This document shows, piece by piece, positions 33,291-41,366 of a DNA stretch of 63,046 nt. This stretch comes from a virus. The position numbers and the translations under genes were made by a program. Position 1 is the first letter of the stretch, and each line of letters starts with the position of its first letter. The stretch spans positions 1 through 63,046 of the IMG/VR virus record IMGVR_UViG_3300028891_000010; one strand, 5' to 3'. The notes below the pieces were generated by a model, which was not told the origin of the DNA, ran no database searches, and was given only the letters and a program-made list of their open reading frames with translations.

Positions 33291-34460
33291 TTAACTACTT
33301 CCTTCTACTGGAGTTATATCCCATTTACTTTCTGCGTTATATTTTTGTCCTGTATCTGGGTCTGTATATTCTACTACTACATGATATTTTTTATTTGGGT
33401 CTAAATCTGTAATTTCATAATTTCCATTAGTGTCAGTAGTAGTATCTCCAGCATAGGAATTATCATCTTGACAAATACACCTAACTTTAGCTCCTTGAAC
33501 AGGATTTCCGTTTAAAGTAACTTGTCCTGATATGTAATAAGGTATTGTTTCCTCGTTCCCCACGCTCGAAGAGGGTTCAGGATCTGTGTATTTTCTAACT
33601 CTAATATTGTCATAGTATAGATTTCCAGCGTCTCCAGTTTCTTCATTCCAAATACGAGGAATTATAATGTAAACAGAGTTTCCTATTTCAGTTATAGACC
33701 AAGAACCTACTTGAGATTCATCTTGATAAAAAGAAAAACCACTTCCCTCTCTGATAATTTTAAAATTATACCAAGTATTTTCAGTCCAACTTCCTGTGTT
33801 AGCTAAATTAGACCAACTTCCACCTGTTCTCTTAAAACACCCAAAATACTTGTTACCGTTAAAGAAAGGAAAAAATCCATTTCCATCAGACTGATTACTG
33901 TCCATAATTCCTAAACCTAAATTATAATTACTTCCTACGTCTGATTTTCCTTTATACTCAAGTATAAAATCACCTGAAATACTATCCTGAGACTGACAAG
34001 TTTTACAAGGAGAGCCTTCTTCGTGCAGATAAAGCTTGTTATCTACTGTAATTTCTATAGTGTCGCTCGCAGAACCTGAGGATATATACCATTTACTTAG
34101 GTCTCCACTAAAGTCATCAAAAAATTCGAAGGTATTCACTCCATCACTTGCATCCGAAGCTGAAGAATTACCATAATACATGTAAATAGTCTTAGTAGAA
34201 GAAGCTAGAATAGAAGGAACTTTTACCCAAATAACAGCTTCCTGATTAGCAGAATCCCATTTTTCTATCCAATGATATAGTAAAGTAGAACCATCATCAT
34301 CAGTAAAACGAATATCACTACCATCATTATTAGCTTTAGAGAAATCAAAATTAGTGTTGTCTAAAGTAATTTTAACTTGATAATCGGTTAAATTATTAGA
34401 ATTAGAAGTATTATCTATTGTTATTTCTCTTCTATAAGACCAACTAGTTAACCAAGCCAT
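33291..34460 (-). CDS. DUF2341/LamG-type tail adhesin with C-terminal Ig-like domain (389 aa)
   Basis: The N-terminus (WSYRREITIDNTSNSNNLTDYQV ... YHWIEKWDSANQEAVIWVKVP) is a DUF2341 carbohydrate-binding-like domain. A concanavalin-like jelly roll follows (FFDDFSGDLSKWYI through IIIPRIWNEETGDAGNLYYDNIRV). The end (YISGQVTLNGNPVQGAKVRC...DTNGNYEITDLDPNKKYHV) is a carboxypeptidase regulatory-like Ig fold. This modular set is common in surface-glycan binders. It is probably a tail protein that contacts the host envelope. Confidence 0.75.
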   Translation of the reverse strand: MAWLTSWSYRREITIDNTSNSNNLTDYQVKITLDNTNFDFSKANNDGSDIRFTDDDGSTLLYHWIEKWDSANQEAVIWVKVPSILASSTKTIYMYYGNSSASDASDGVNTFEFFDDFSGDLSKWYISSGSASDTIEITVDNKLYLHEEGSPCKTCQSQDSISGDFILEYKGKSDVGSNYNLGLGIMDSNQSDGNGFFPFFNGNKYFGCFKRTGGSWSNLANTGSWTENTWYNFKIIREGSGFSFYQDESQVGSWSITEIGNSVYIIIPRIWNEETGDAGNLYYDNIRVRKYTDPEPSSSVGNEETIPYYISGQVTLNGNPVQGAKVRCICQDDNSYAGDTTTDTNGNYEITDLDPNKKYHVVVEYTDPDTGQKYNAESKWDITPVEGSS

Positions 34461-34483
34461 CTTTTATCTACTCCTTTTATTTA

Positions 34484-34978
34484 TTATACCTCATCGTACT
34501 GATAATAAACAGTAAAATCTTCATAAGCTCCTTGTTCTGCTGCACTGTCTATTTCTAATTGAAATACTATGTAAGAAGTTTTATCACCTACATTATTTAA
34601 CTCTCCTGCTACAGATAACTTATTACTTTCAGTATAGTTAGAAAAATCATCTCTAGTACCCACAGTAGATTTAGTATTTACAGGCGTTTGATAAGAGTTC
34701 ACTGCGTCTTTATTAACTGTTATTTTCATACCAGAAGGAACGTTACCATCACACCATATCTTAAAGTTTTTACAGTATTGAGAGGGAGCTACATCACATC
34801 TAAAAAATAACCACACTTCATAAGAATAATTAGTTCCAGACTCAGGTATCTTTAGAGGCCAATCATCAGGAGTTTCTACATTGCTATCAATAGGTAAAAA
34901 ATAAAATTCATTCTTAGCTACTACAGTAGAAGAATATCCTAAACCTGATTGTTGACATGCACTAATTACTGCAGACAT
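34484..34978 (-). CDS. Beta-rich tail protein (164 aa)
   Basis: Not assigned to a family. It is beta-sandwich-like with one WPLKIPESGTNYSYEVWLFFRC strand group and a C-terminal VFQLEIDSAAEQGAYEDFTVYYQYDEV. Many phage adhesion modules have this style. It lies between the DUF2341 protein and small tail genes and overlaps the upstream gene by 13 bp. No start ambiguity. Confidence 0.5.
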   Translation of the reverse strand: MSAVISACQQSGLGYSSTVVAKNEFYFLPIDSNVETPDDWPLKIPESGTNYSYEVWLFFRCDVAPSQYCKNFKIWCDGNVPSGMKITVNKDAVNSYQTPVNTKSTVGTRDDFSNYTESNKLSVAGELNNVGDKTSYIVFQLEIDSAAEQGAYEDFTVYYQYDEV

Positions 34979-35286
34979 TTAGTTACCCTCCTGTATATTT
35001 GATATAGTCCCTTTACAAATTCAACAGCCTTTTCTTCACTATTAAATAAAGTATCTGTTTCTTTATGGTAAAAATATTGTTTGTCTTTATATCTAATGCA
35101 GTGTAATACAATATGAAAACTACTATTAAGTACGCCTATATGGCGTCTAAAAAAGACTAAATTTTCTTTGTTGTTTATTTTAAATAATGTAACGCCCTTA
35201 TAATTAACTTCAAAAGGAGCATCTATTTTCATAATTTCATCTATATCGTAAATTTTATCTTGTTTTATTATTCTTAATTTATTCAT
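34966..35286 (-). CDS. Hypothetical tail-region protein (106 aa)
   Basis: I choose ATG 35286, which overlaps the stop of the upstream gene by four bases (ATGA), rather than an in-frame start 36 bp further. The middle has alternating strands (PFEVNYKGVTLFKI, LVFFRRHIGVLNSSFHIVLH). The family is not recognised. It may be a distal tail accessory protein by location. Confidence 0.45.
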   Translation of the reverse strand: MNKLRIIKQDKIYDIDEIMKIDAPFEVNYKGVTLFKINNKENLVFFRRHIGVLNSSFHIVLHCIRYKDKQYFYHKETDTLFNSEEKAVEFVKGLYQIYRRVTKCLQ

Positions 35287-35672
35287 AAGCTCTTTACAAA
35301 AGTTATAGTTATATGGTTCCATCTACTACTTGTTTTACTACTTTTAATATCTAATATATAGCAGTCTGAGATGGTAAAAACACCTTCTATAACCAAATCA
35401 CCTTTTTTATTAGCTAGGTTATTAATTAAATTCACTATATACTGCTCTACCTCCAGCCTGTTATTTTTAACTACAAAAGTATCCACTGTTACAGTTAAAG
35501 ATCCACCTCCTAATTCGGAGGTATTCCATATTTTAATACCTTTAGCTCTTGGTATAATCCTGGTATGTACATTTCCTGAATAATCTACGTTAACCCACTC
35601 TGTTACTCCTAATTCGTATTCAGTGCTATTAACTACAAACTTAACTCTTTTATAATTACCAGGTACACTCAT
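35283..35672 (-). CDS. Hypothetical tail protein (129 aa)
   Basis: A beta-rich protein (KRVKFVVNSTEYELGVTEW, SLTVTVDTFVVKNNRLEVEQYI, YILDIKSSKTSSRWNHITITFV) directly downstream of the tape-measure gene. That position in siphoviruses is usually taken by the distal tail protein, and the size would suit a small Dit-like domain, but no motif proves it. Confidence 0.5.
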   Translation of the reverse strand: MSVPGNYKRVKFVVNSTEYELGVTEWVNVDYSGNVHTRIIPRAKGIKIWNTSELGGGSLTVTVDTFVVKNNRLEVEQYIVNLINNLANKKGDLVIEGVFTISDCYILDIKSSKTSSRWNHITITFVKSL

Positions 35673-35674
35673 AA

Positions 35675-37933
35675 CTACCTTGCACTTTTAGATTCTGATG
35701 CTTCTAATTGTTTTTTTGTTTTCAGTACTGTATTTGTAATCCACTGAAGTCTTCTTTCTATACTTTGTAATAGTTCTACTGTATCATAGCTGTACCCTTC
35801 AAACCTTTCAGCTATACTGGCAGCAGCATCTCTAACTTGTTTCTGCGCCTCAGGTACCTTAGCAAACTCTATTTCAAAATAAGGTCCGAAAGGTACTAAT
35901 TGAGGGGCTAGTCCATATCGTCTTGATAATTGTACAGCCTGTTCATACCTTTGACGGTATTTTTCAGGTATATTCTCAAACTGACCTCGTAAAGCATATG
36001 CAGCGTAGCGCCGAAGAGTTTTATGATACTCCCAATGTGGAAGTTTTCGTTCTAACTCTGGTATAGGAGTCATTAATAATCCACGTATATAAGATCGAGG
36101 GCCTGGCAAGATAGCTCTAGATATAGCACCTAGTATTCCTGGTTGCCTTCTTGCTACTTCTGATCCCGTTGCAAATATTATTTCCCAAAAAGCAGTTCCT
36201 ATTTCACGAGCAGCTTTAGCTAAATGCTCTTTAATAAGATTTATAACAGGCTGCATTCTTTGAGCCAGTCTTTCTCGTATAGGAATCAGTCTTTTTTCTC
36301 TCTGTTCTTTGGATTCACCTTTAGCTATTGAGTCTAAATATTCAGTAATCAGTTTTCCCACATCTTCAAGCACGGGTCCAAAGGCATTTTCTACTCGTAC
36401 TCGTAATTCCTCTAAGGATTCATTTAGTTCTTCATTGCTAGTAATCCATTTAGATGTAGGATCTATTACTTTTTCACGTATTAGTTTATTTATAGGTCCT
36501 AAAACTGAAACTCCAAATGTGTTAGCTATTGAATCTCCTAACTTTCCTATAGCATTAGTTAAAGCTTCTGTCTGTGCCTCCCAAGTTTGCATGAGTTTTT
36601 CTACCATCTCTTTAGACTTACCCATGGATTCCTTAACTTGGCTCAAAATATCTTGAAAAGTCTCGAATTGAGCAGTAAGAGTGCCTAGTCCTCCAGCTCC
36701 CCTGATATTAGCAATATCTCTGTAAAGCAACATTAGCTCTTCTCTAGATGCTTTACCTGATTTCACTAAATCTAAAAAAGCTTTAACTATTTCAGAAGGA
36801 TATTTTATTCTACCACCAGCTCTTACAAAGTATCTGAATGTTTCTTCTGCAAATTCCTTTTCTGATTCGATCATATCTTTCAACTGAGCTTTTCTCTCTT
36901 GTATTTCAGCAAGTCTTTCTTTATCTCTTCTTTTTCTAGCAACGCTTTCTAAATCATATAACTTACTTAATTCTTTCTTATAATCCATTATACGTCTCGA
37001 AGCAGCTTTAAGTTCTTCTGCATATCGTCTTGATTTACCTGTTGCTTCATAAACTTCTACTCCATACTCAGTTAATAAACCTATAGTTGCTGAAGCAGGA
37101 GCCATAATTTCCAACAAAGCGCGTTTTAACCATCTTGCACCTTTATTACCCTTTACAGCTACAGATGTCATAGTCATTATAGATCCTATATACTCTCTTG
37201 CTACCTTCATACCTTTACCATATGCCATAGCCATAGCATAACCCACGTTACTTACTCCCTGCACTAAATCCTTTAAAGTACCAGTAGTTGAAGCAACACC
37301 TACTATGACTGCATCTGTAAATTCTTCCCACTGATCTTGAGAAATTCCAAAAGTACGAGCTAGACGTAGTATGTCTAAAGCCATGCTAGATACGTCTTCT
37401 CCTGTAATGGCATGAGCTCTAGATAATAACTCTAAGAACCGTTTGTATTCTTTAGTTTTTAAACCACTTTTAGCTAAATCTACTGAAAGTTTTCCTATTT
37501 GTCTGGCATTTAGCATTATAGCGTTTCCTGTGTAATAAGCTTGTTTTTTTAATTCCTGATAAGTTTTAGTAAAGTCTTCACCTCCCCTAGTCATTATAAC
37601 AGCTGATCTGGCTAAGTTTAGTCCCACCTTTTGTGCTTCTTCTATAGTTTTCTTAATCTCTTGTAGTCCACTACGAAACAAGTTAACTATACCATAAGCT
37701 ATAGTTCTAAATACAGCAGATTTTAAAGTTTGACCAAAGTGTCTTAAAGTCTTTTCTAACTTAGTTAATTTTCCGTAGAACCACCCCACAGCAAAAGCCA
37801 TTCCTCTAAAAGCTGCACTATGTTTTTTAAGATCTTTAATAGCAGTTTCTATCTCTTTAAGTCTTTTTTTAGCTTCTTCTGCTCTAACTCTAACTAATAA
37901 TTCTATTTCTGCTCCTAGAACTTTTTTGTGCAT
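35675..37933 (-). CDS. Tape-measure protein (752 aa)
   Basis: This sets tail length and is ejected at infection. It is nearly all helical with long Lys/Glu coiled-coil runs (RVRAEEAKKRLKEIETAIKDL; RRIMDYKKELSKLYD). A conserved-looking core (about 130-290: AYYTGNAIMLNARQIGKLSV, ALDILRLARTFGISQ, VIVGVASTTGTLKDLVQGVSNVGYAMAMAYGKG) is the 'phage tail tape measure' region that carries TP901-type signatures. No lysozyme or peptidase domain was noticed. 752 residues is short, implying a short flexible tail. It follows two small helical genes in the chaperone position. Confidence 0.8.
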   Translation of the reverse strand: MHKKVLGAEIELLVRVRAEEAKKRLKEIETAIKDLKKHSAAFRGMAFAVGWFYGKLTKLEKTLRHFGQTLKSAVFRTIAYGIVNLFRSGLQEIKKTIEEAQKVGLNLARSAVIMTRGGEDFTKTYQELKKQAYYTGNAIMLNARQIGKLSVDLAKSGLKTKEYKRFLELLSRAHAITGEDVSSMALDILRLARTFGISQDQWEEFTDAVIVGVASTTGTLKDLVQGVSNVGYAMAMAYGKGMKVAREYIGSIMTMTSVAVKGNKGARWLKRALLEIMAPASATIGLLTEYGVEVYEATGKSRRYAEELKAASRRIMDYKKELSKLYDLESVARKRRDKERLAEIQERKAQLKDMIESEKEFAEETFRYFVRAGGRIKYPSEIVKAFLDLVKSGKASREELMLLYRDIANIRGAGGLGTLTAQFETFQDILSQVKESMGKSKEMVEKLMQTWEAQTEALTNAIGKLGDSIANTFGVSVLGPINKLIREKVIDPTSKWITSNEELNESLEELRVRVENAFGPVLEDVGKLITEYLDSIAKGESKEQREKRLIPIRERLAQRMQPVINLIKEHLAKAAREIGTAFWEIIFATGSEVARRQPGILGAISRAILPGPRSYIRGLLMTPIPELERKLPHWEYHKTLRRYAAYALRGQFENIPEKYRQRYEQAVQLSRRYGLAPQLVPFGPYFEIEFAKVPEAQKQVRDAAASIAERFEGYSYDTVELLQSIERRLQWITNTVLKTKKQLEASESKSAR

Positions 37934-38256
37934 TACTTTATCCTCTTTATATCAGTTTTCAAAACTTTAGCTAATTTTTCTAAATTTTTTATCTCGTCTT
38001 CTTTATGATCTTTTTCTACTTTAAAGGGGTCTTTAAGATTAGGAGATATCTTACCTGAAAAACCCTTGGCTACGTTTAACTGTTGCAATTGATCTTCTAG
38101 ATTCCGTCTAAATCTTATTGTTTTTAAGAGATTGATTACGACATTCTGAGGCAGATTTAAGATATACTCCATACTCCAGCCATATTCTTTAGCTAGAGTA
38201 TCTACTACCATGTAAATATAAGCATCCGTATATCGTAAAAGTAATTCTTTTAACAT
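37933..38256 (-). CDS. Putative tail assembly chaperone, second gene (107 aa)
   Basis: A helical protein (TLAKEYGWSMEYILNLPQNVVINLLKTIRF) in the slot between the tail tube and tape measure, where chaperones such as lambda gpGT map. The ATG overlaps the previous TAA (TAATG), so translation is probably by re-initiation. I see no slippery heptamer in the overlap that would make a frameshift fusion. A Lys-rich C-terminus follows. Confidence 0.5.
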   Translation of the reverse strand: MLKELLLRYTDAYIYMVVDTLAKEYGWSMEYILNLPQNVVINLLKTIRFRRNLEDQLQQLNVAKGFSGKISPNLKDPFKVEKDHKEDEIKNLEKLAKVLKTDIKRIK

Positions 38257-38564
38257 TATGCATTAGTTATAGTTTTAACTAACTCACTAAAAGGATCTAC
38301 TAAAGCAAAGGTTAATATTTTACGCATAGACTGAGCATCTATTAAATTATCCACATCTTCTCTTTTAAAAGAAGGCTCTGATCTGGATATAATATAGTAA
38401 ACTAGATCTCCTTGAATTTTAAAATAGTCTATGTTAGTGCTTTCTTCGGAAGGAAAAAACTTTAAACACTCGCGTCTTTCTTTAAGGGTGAGAGATCTAA
38501 TAGTAATTTTAGATCCATTAACTAAAGTTACAGTAAGCTTTTCAGGTTCTATGTTCATTTTCAC
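38256..38564 (-). CDS. Putative tail assembly chaperone, first gene (102 aa)
   Basis: Two N-terminal strands (EKLTVTLVNGSKITIRSLTLKERRECL) precede a helical region. This opening is typical of small phage chaperones and of a tail-assembly family where a beta hairpin leads a helical bundle. It is placed directly downstream of the tail-tube gene. GGGAGG precedes the start. Confidence 0.55.
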   Translation of the reverse strand: MKMNIEPEKLTVTLVNGSKITIRSLTLKERRECLKFFPSEESTNIDYFKIQGDLVYYIISRSEPSFKREDVDNLIDAQSMRKILTFALVDPFSELVKTITNA

Positions 38565-38590
38565 CTCCCTCTACCTTATCAAAAATTAGA

Positions 38591-38965
38591 TTATGAACTG
38601 TAAGCTTTTCTTAACTCTAATCTATAAGTTACAAATCCATCTTGAGTAGAAGCTATTTCCCAAGAAATGGCTTTACAATTCTTTAAAGTCAATCCTGAAA
38701 TACCTCTTTCAGGATCAGCTGCAGAAGCTAACAAAGTAACATCTACATAGTTGTTAGTTAGTATAGTGTCAGGATCTAATCCTTTGCTCCACTCTGCGTA
38801 TTCTACGGTAATAGTAATAGCCCTGTTGCCTATTTCAATAGCCAAAGGATCCATATAACCTCCACCGTAAAAGTCAACAGCACCACCATCATATCTAACT
38901 GTAATTCCAGAACATTTGGCAATTATGTCACTTCCTATTTGGATACGACCTACTGAGAATTTCAT
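38591..38965 (-). CDS. Major tail tube protein-like (124 aa)
   Basis: The all-beta chain (FSVGRIQIGSDIIAKCSGITVRY, AITITVEYAEWSKGLD, GFVTYRLELRKAY) suits a small tail-tube fold. It sits between the tail-completion gene and the chaperone/tape-measure genes, as the major tail protein does in siphoviruses. The start has a strong AAAGGAGGTG. A GTTTTCAATA copy framed by an inverted repeat lies about 40 bases upstream, consistent with high expression. Confidence 0.65.
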   Translation of the reverse strand: MKFSVGRIQIGSDIIAKCSGITVRYDGGAVDFYGGGYMDPLAIEIGNRAITITVEYAEWSKGLDPDTILTNNYVDVTLLASAADPERGISGLTLKNCKAISWEIASTQDGFVTYRLELRKAYSS

Positions 38966-38991
38966 CTAATTCACCTCCTTTTAGACAGTAT

Positions 38992-39024
38992 AAGCTCCTC
39001 CTATATTGAAAACTTTAGGAGCTT
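38992..39024. repeat. Inverted repeat framing a GTTTTCAATA motif
   Basis: AAGCTCCT at 38992-38999 pairs with AGGAGCTT at 39017-39024. The 17-base loop contains the control motif (39004-39013 read on the - strand), and one arm overlaps the end of the upstream gene at 39015. It could hide or expose the motif, or be a weak terminator for the upstream gene. No U-run follows, so I favour regulation. Confidence 0.45.
39004..39013 (-). promoter_or_regulatory. GTTTTCAATA motif upstream of tail tube gene
   Basis: Exact copy on the - strand, followed by TATAGGAGGAG and, further on, the AAAGGAGGTG site of the tail tube gene. It is the third structural gene group preceded by this element. It lies inside the loop of the 38992-39024 inverted repeat. 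Confidence 0.6.
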
Positions 39025-39443
39025 TCAGTAATTACAAACCTAAAAACTATAGCAAGCTCATAATAATGTATATTGCTATAATAAGTAAAGTCAGTGTCTA
39101 GTTTTTGTACCCAATACACACTATTGCTAGCATTATCTAAAGTACTTCCTTTAAGATCTAATAGTTCTAGAACCCTATTAGCAATCTGATGTAATGTTTT
39201 AATAGGATTACTTACTGTATCTTTAACTAAAATATAAATCGTAAATTTACCATCCGATGTTTTAGCTTCCTGATCAAACGGTACTGTTTCACCTCTTTCA
39301 TAGGACACGTTTATTTGTTTGGAATAAGTATCATCAAAATTAAAAGTGGTAAACACAGGGCAGTCACTAGAGCTAGAAGCTTCTAGTAAGGATTGTATTT
39401 CTGAATCGTTTCTTAATATTGCTATTATTAAATCTGTTATCAT
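39015..39443 (-). CDS. Tail terminator/completion-like protein (142 aa)
   Basis: Alpha/beta protein beginning with a helix (MITDLIIAILRNDSEIQSLLE) and continuing with strands around YSKQINVSYERGETVPFDQ and a C-terminal IHYYELAIVFRFVI. The order and size match the tail terminator (DUF3168/gpU-like) that caps the tail tube before head joining. It overlaps the HK97 gp10-like gene by 4 bp. The fold assignment is by context and secondary structure. Confidence 0.5.
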   Translation of the reverse strand: MITDLIIAILRNDSEIQSLLEASSSSDCPVFTTFNFDDTYSKQINVSYERGETVPFDQEAKTSDGKFTIYILVKDTVSNPIKTLHQIANRVLELLDLKGSTLDNASNSVYWVQKLDTDFTYYSNIHYYELAIVFRFVITESS

Positions 39444-39919
39444 AACCCTAGATATCTGTTTAAACTCATATCTACATAACGATCAAAATGCTCTGTTAAC
39501 CATACCTCTCCAAAATAAGTAAAATGAAGACCTCTCTTATAGAATCCCCTTGCTCTCTTAGCGTAAACTACCTCTCCCGTAGGAGTTGTCCATTTCATAA
39601 CTTTTTTACGTCTTGGAAATCTTATAGGTATAGTAGCATCCACATCTGCATAAAAAGAATACCATAGTTTAGACCATATACGAAGGTATACTGCAGGACC
39701 TGATTGTATTCTAGTAGATACTCTAAAAGAGTCTCTTAAGTGAGGCCTCTTCAGGTGGCTAACAGGTATTATTTGTTTTAGATATAGTTTGTAGCAGTCG
39801 TGGCCCAATCGAGAAACATCATGTCTTAACTTTCCACAGAAAGAGAACATACCTCGAGAAAATAACCACTTTAATCTTTTCAGCTGTACGTCTTTAATTT
39901 TCAAATCTACTTGCAGCAT
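39440..39919 (-). CDS. HK97 gp10-like head-tail joining protein (159 aa)
   Basis: The protein begins with a positively charged helical segment (DVQLKRLKWLFSRGMFSF), followed by HLKRPHLRDSFRVSTRI, a stretch close to the 'tGtLrdSi' core of HK97 gp10 proteins. Then come YSFYADVDATIPIRFPRRKK and a tail with VYAKRARGFYKRGLHFTYFGEV. It lies in the normal place between the head-closure protein and tail terminator. Confidence 0.65.
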   Translation of the reverse strand: MLQVDLKIKDVQLKRLKWLFSRGMFSFCGKLRHDVSRLGHDCYKLYLKQIIPVSHLKRPHLRDSFRVSTRIQSGPAVYLRIWSKLWYSFYADVDATIPIRFPRRKKVMKWTTPTGEVVYAKRARGFYKRGLHFTYFGEVWLTEHFDRYVDMSLNRYLGL

Positions 39920-40248
39920 TATTCCACCTTAACTATATATATTTTTAAATGATGCTGTCTTCCTCCATCATCCTCCACAGCAACTACCAGATACTGCTTA
40001 TTATCTATTTCAATTACATCATCAGGATCTATATCGGTTCTATAATCGCAGTAAACTACTTTAGTGATTACGTACGTTTTACCTGCTCTTTTGATTTCCA
40101 ACGACTCTCTTAGAGGCTGTACGGCGCATTTTAGAGATGATATAGATTCACTTAAAGTAAAAGATCGCTCTCCAAACTCATTAACAGAGCCTTTAGATTT
40201 AGTATAAACTTTAGCTGTTTTATTTAATAATTTACTACTTACTCCCAT
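39919..40248 (-). CDS. Head closure/head-tail adaptor (109 aa)
   Basis: Beta-barrel adaptor protein. The N-terminus (LLNKTAKVYTKSKGSVNEFGERSFTL) and later LKCAVQPLRESLEIKRAGKTYVITKV, then DIDPDDVIEIDNKQYLVVAVEDDGGRQHHLKIYI, follow the phage head-tail joining family (SPP1 gp16/HK97 gp7-like). It is tightly coupled with both neighbours by single-base overlaps (40248, 39919). Confidence 0.75.
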   Translation of the reverse strand: MGVSSKLLNKTAKVYTKSKGSVNEFGERSFTLSESISSLKCAVQPLRESLEIKRAGKTYVITKVVYCDYRTDIDPDDVIEIDNKQYLVVAVEDDGGRQHHLKIYIVKVE

Positions 40249-40835
40249 TAGTATACTTCAGATACGTTTCCACCCTTTTTAACTAGCATACATAAATAAT
40301 CCACCCACTCATCCAAAGATTTGAATTTAGATGCTTTAATGTTAGCATATTTTACTGCATAATCTCCTATTTTTTCAGATACTATAGTTTGGGACGATAT
40401 AGCTTTATCTGGTCTTAATGAGTAGTATTGGTTTACTGTTAAAACTATTAAAAAGAGCTTTACTATGCTAGTAACATTTTCAGAAGTCCATCCTATTTTA
40501 AAAGTAACTTTTACAGTGTAATTTTCTTTCAATTTAGTATCAAATATTATTATACCTTCATTTTTAATAACTCTATACTCGGTAGATTCTATAGTTTCTT
40601 CATCTGCACTAGCTGATGTTTTATAACTAATTGATTCTATACTGGTTATGGGATATAAATCAAGCCTTAAAATATCTGTATCTTCGTAAATAAAAAACTC
40701 TTGAGTTCTAGTTTCTTCTTCTAAGAAACCTAACATAGCTTTAGCTTGTGCTTCTGCATAAGGTATTAAAGAGTCTAAAGCTGAATCTGTTAAGCCTGTG
40801 ATATTGGTAATATCAGATAGAGTTATTAAGTTCAT
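40248..40835 (-). CDS. Head-tail connector gp6-like (195 aa)
   Basis: The first 50 residues (LITLSDITNITGLTDSALDSLIPYAEAQAKAMLGF) have the helical start of HK97 gp6-like connectors. A beta region with LRLDLYPITSIESISY, a common connector motif in 'fxLP.pitsI', follows, and then a helical end (IVKLFLIVLTVNQYYSLRPD). It docks on the portal. The order connector, closure, gp10, terminator is conventional. GGAGGAAATA precedes the ATG. Confidence 0.7.
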   Translation of the reverse strand: MNLITLSDITNITGLTDSALDSLIPYAEAQAKAMLGFLEEETRTQEFFIYEDTDILRLDLYPITSIESISYKTSASADEETIESTEYRVIKNEGIIIFDTKLKENYTVKVTFKIGWTSENVTSIVKLFLIVLTVNQYYSLRPDKAISSQTIVSEKIGDYAVKYANIKASKFKSLDEWVDYLCMLVKKGGNVSEVY

Positions 40836-41341
40836 TATTTCCTCCTCGTATTATTGGTAAACAACCAATAAGGAATAAATTTGTAATCTAGCTTACCTTT
40901 TAATATTAGCTCTTTTAAAAACAAATTAAAATTATCTGATTTGCAGTTTTTCACATCTTTTGATAAGAATATAAACAGTCCAGAATCTGCTAATCGATAA
41001 TTATCGAAACTTAATTTATTATTTTTAATAGACCAAGTCTTAGAACCTTTTAATTTTTTTAAAAAAACTATACTTTTATTAGTATTCCTGTAAGTATTAA
41101 GAAGTTCTTTATAGGAAGAAGGAGGAAAAATACGCAAACCAAAACTAACTGCAAACTTATCAAATACCTCTGCATGCTCTCTTATTCTTTTCATAGTATC
41201 TTTTATTTCGCATCTTTCGTACTGATTGTCTTTAAAACGAGCATATACTTTAACGAAATCACCTTTTAAATAATCAGATAACTTACGCCCTAAAAGATAT
41301 GATTTAATATCCTTTTCGTTTAAAAACACCAACAAAACCAT
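40835..41341 (-). CDS. Hypothetical protein in connector operon (168 aa)
   Basis: Not recognised. It is basic and aromatic-rich with a helical middle (KDTMKRIREHAEVFDKFAVSFGLRIFPP) and strands near the end. It begins the head-tail operon, preceded by a GTTTTCAATT element (41357-41366) and AAGGGAGAGG. Its length and place might suit a head decoration or minor head protein, but the evidence is thin. Confidence 0.45.
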   Translation of the reverse strand: MVLLVFLNEKDIKSYLLGRKLSDYLKGDFVKVYARFKDNQYERCEIKDTMKRIREHAEVFDKFAVSFGLRIFPPSSYKELLNTYRNTNKSIVFLKKLKGSKTWSIKNNKLSFDNYRLADSGLFIFLSKDVKNCKSDNFNLFLKELILKGKLDYKFIPYWLFTNNTRRK

Positions 41342-41356
41342 ACAACCTCTCCCTTA

Positions 41357-41366
41357 AATTGAAAAC
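41357..41366 (-). promoter_or_regulatory. GTTTTCAATT (one-mismatch copy) upstream of connector operon
   Basis: Nine of ten bases match the recurring element. It is read on the - strand, immediately followed by TAAGGGAGAGG and ATG 41341. The motif starts in the end of the upstream glycan gene, so it separates the sugar-gene pair from the connector genes. Confidence 0.55.

Noticed and set aside
37933-38564. Programmed frameshift between the two chaperone-like genes
   Set aside because: The join is a TAATG overlap and no slippery heptamer was found; re-initiation explains the arrangement.
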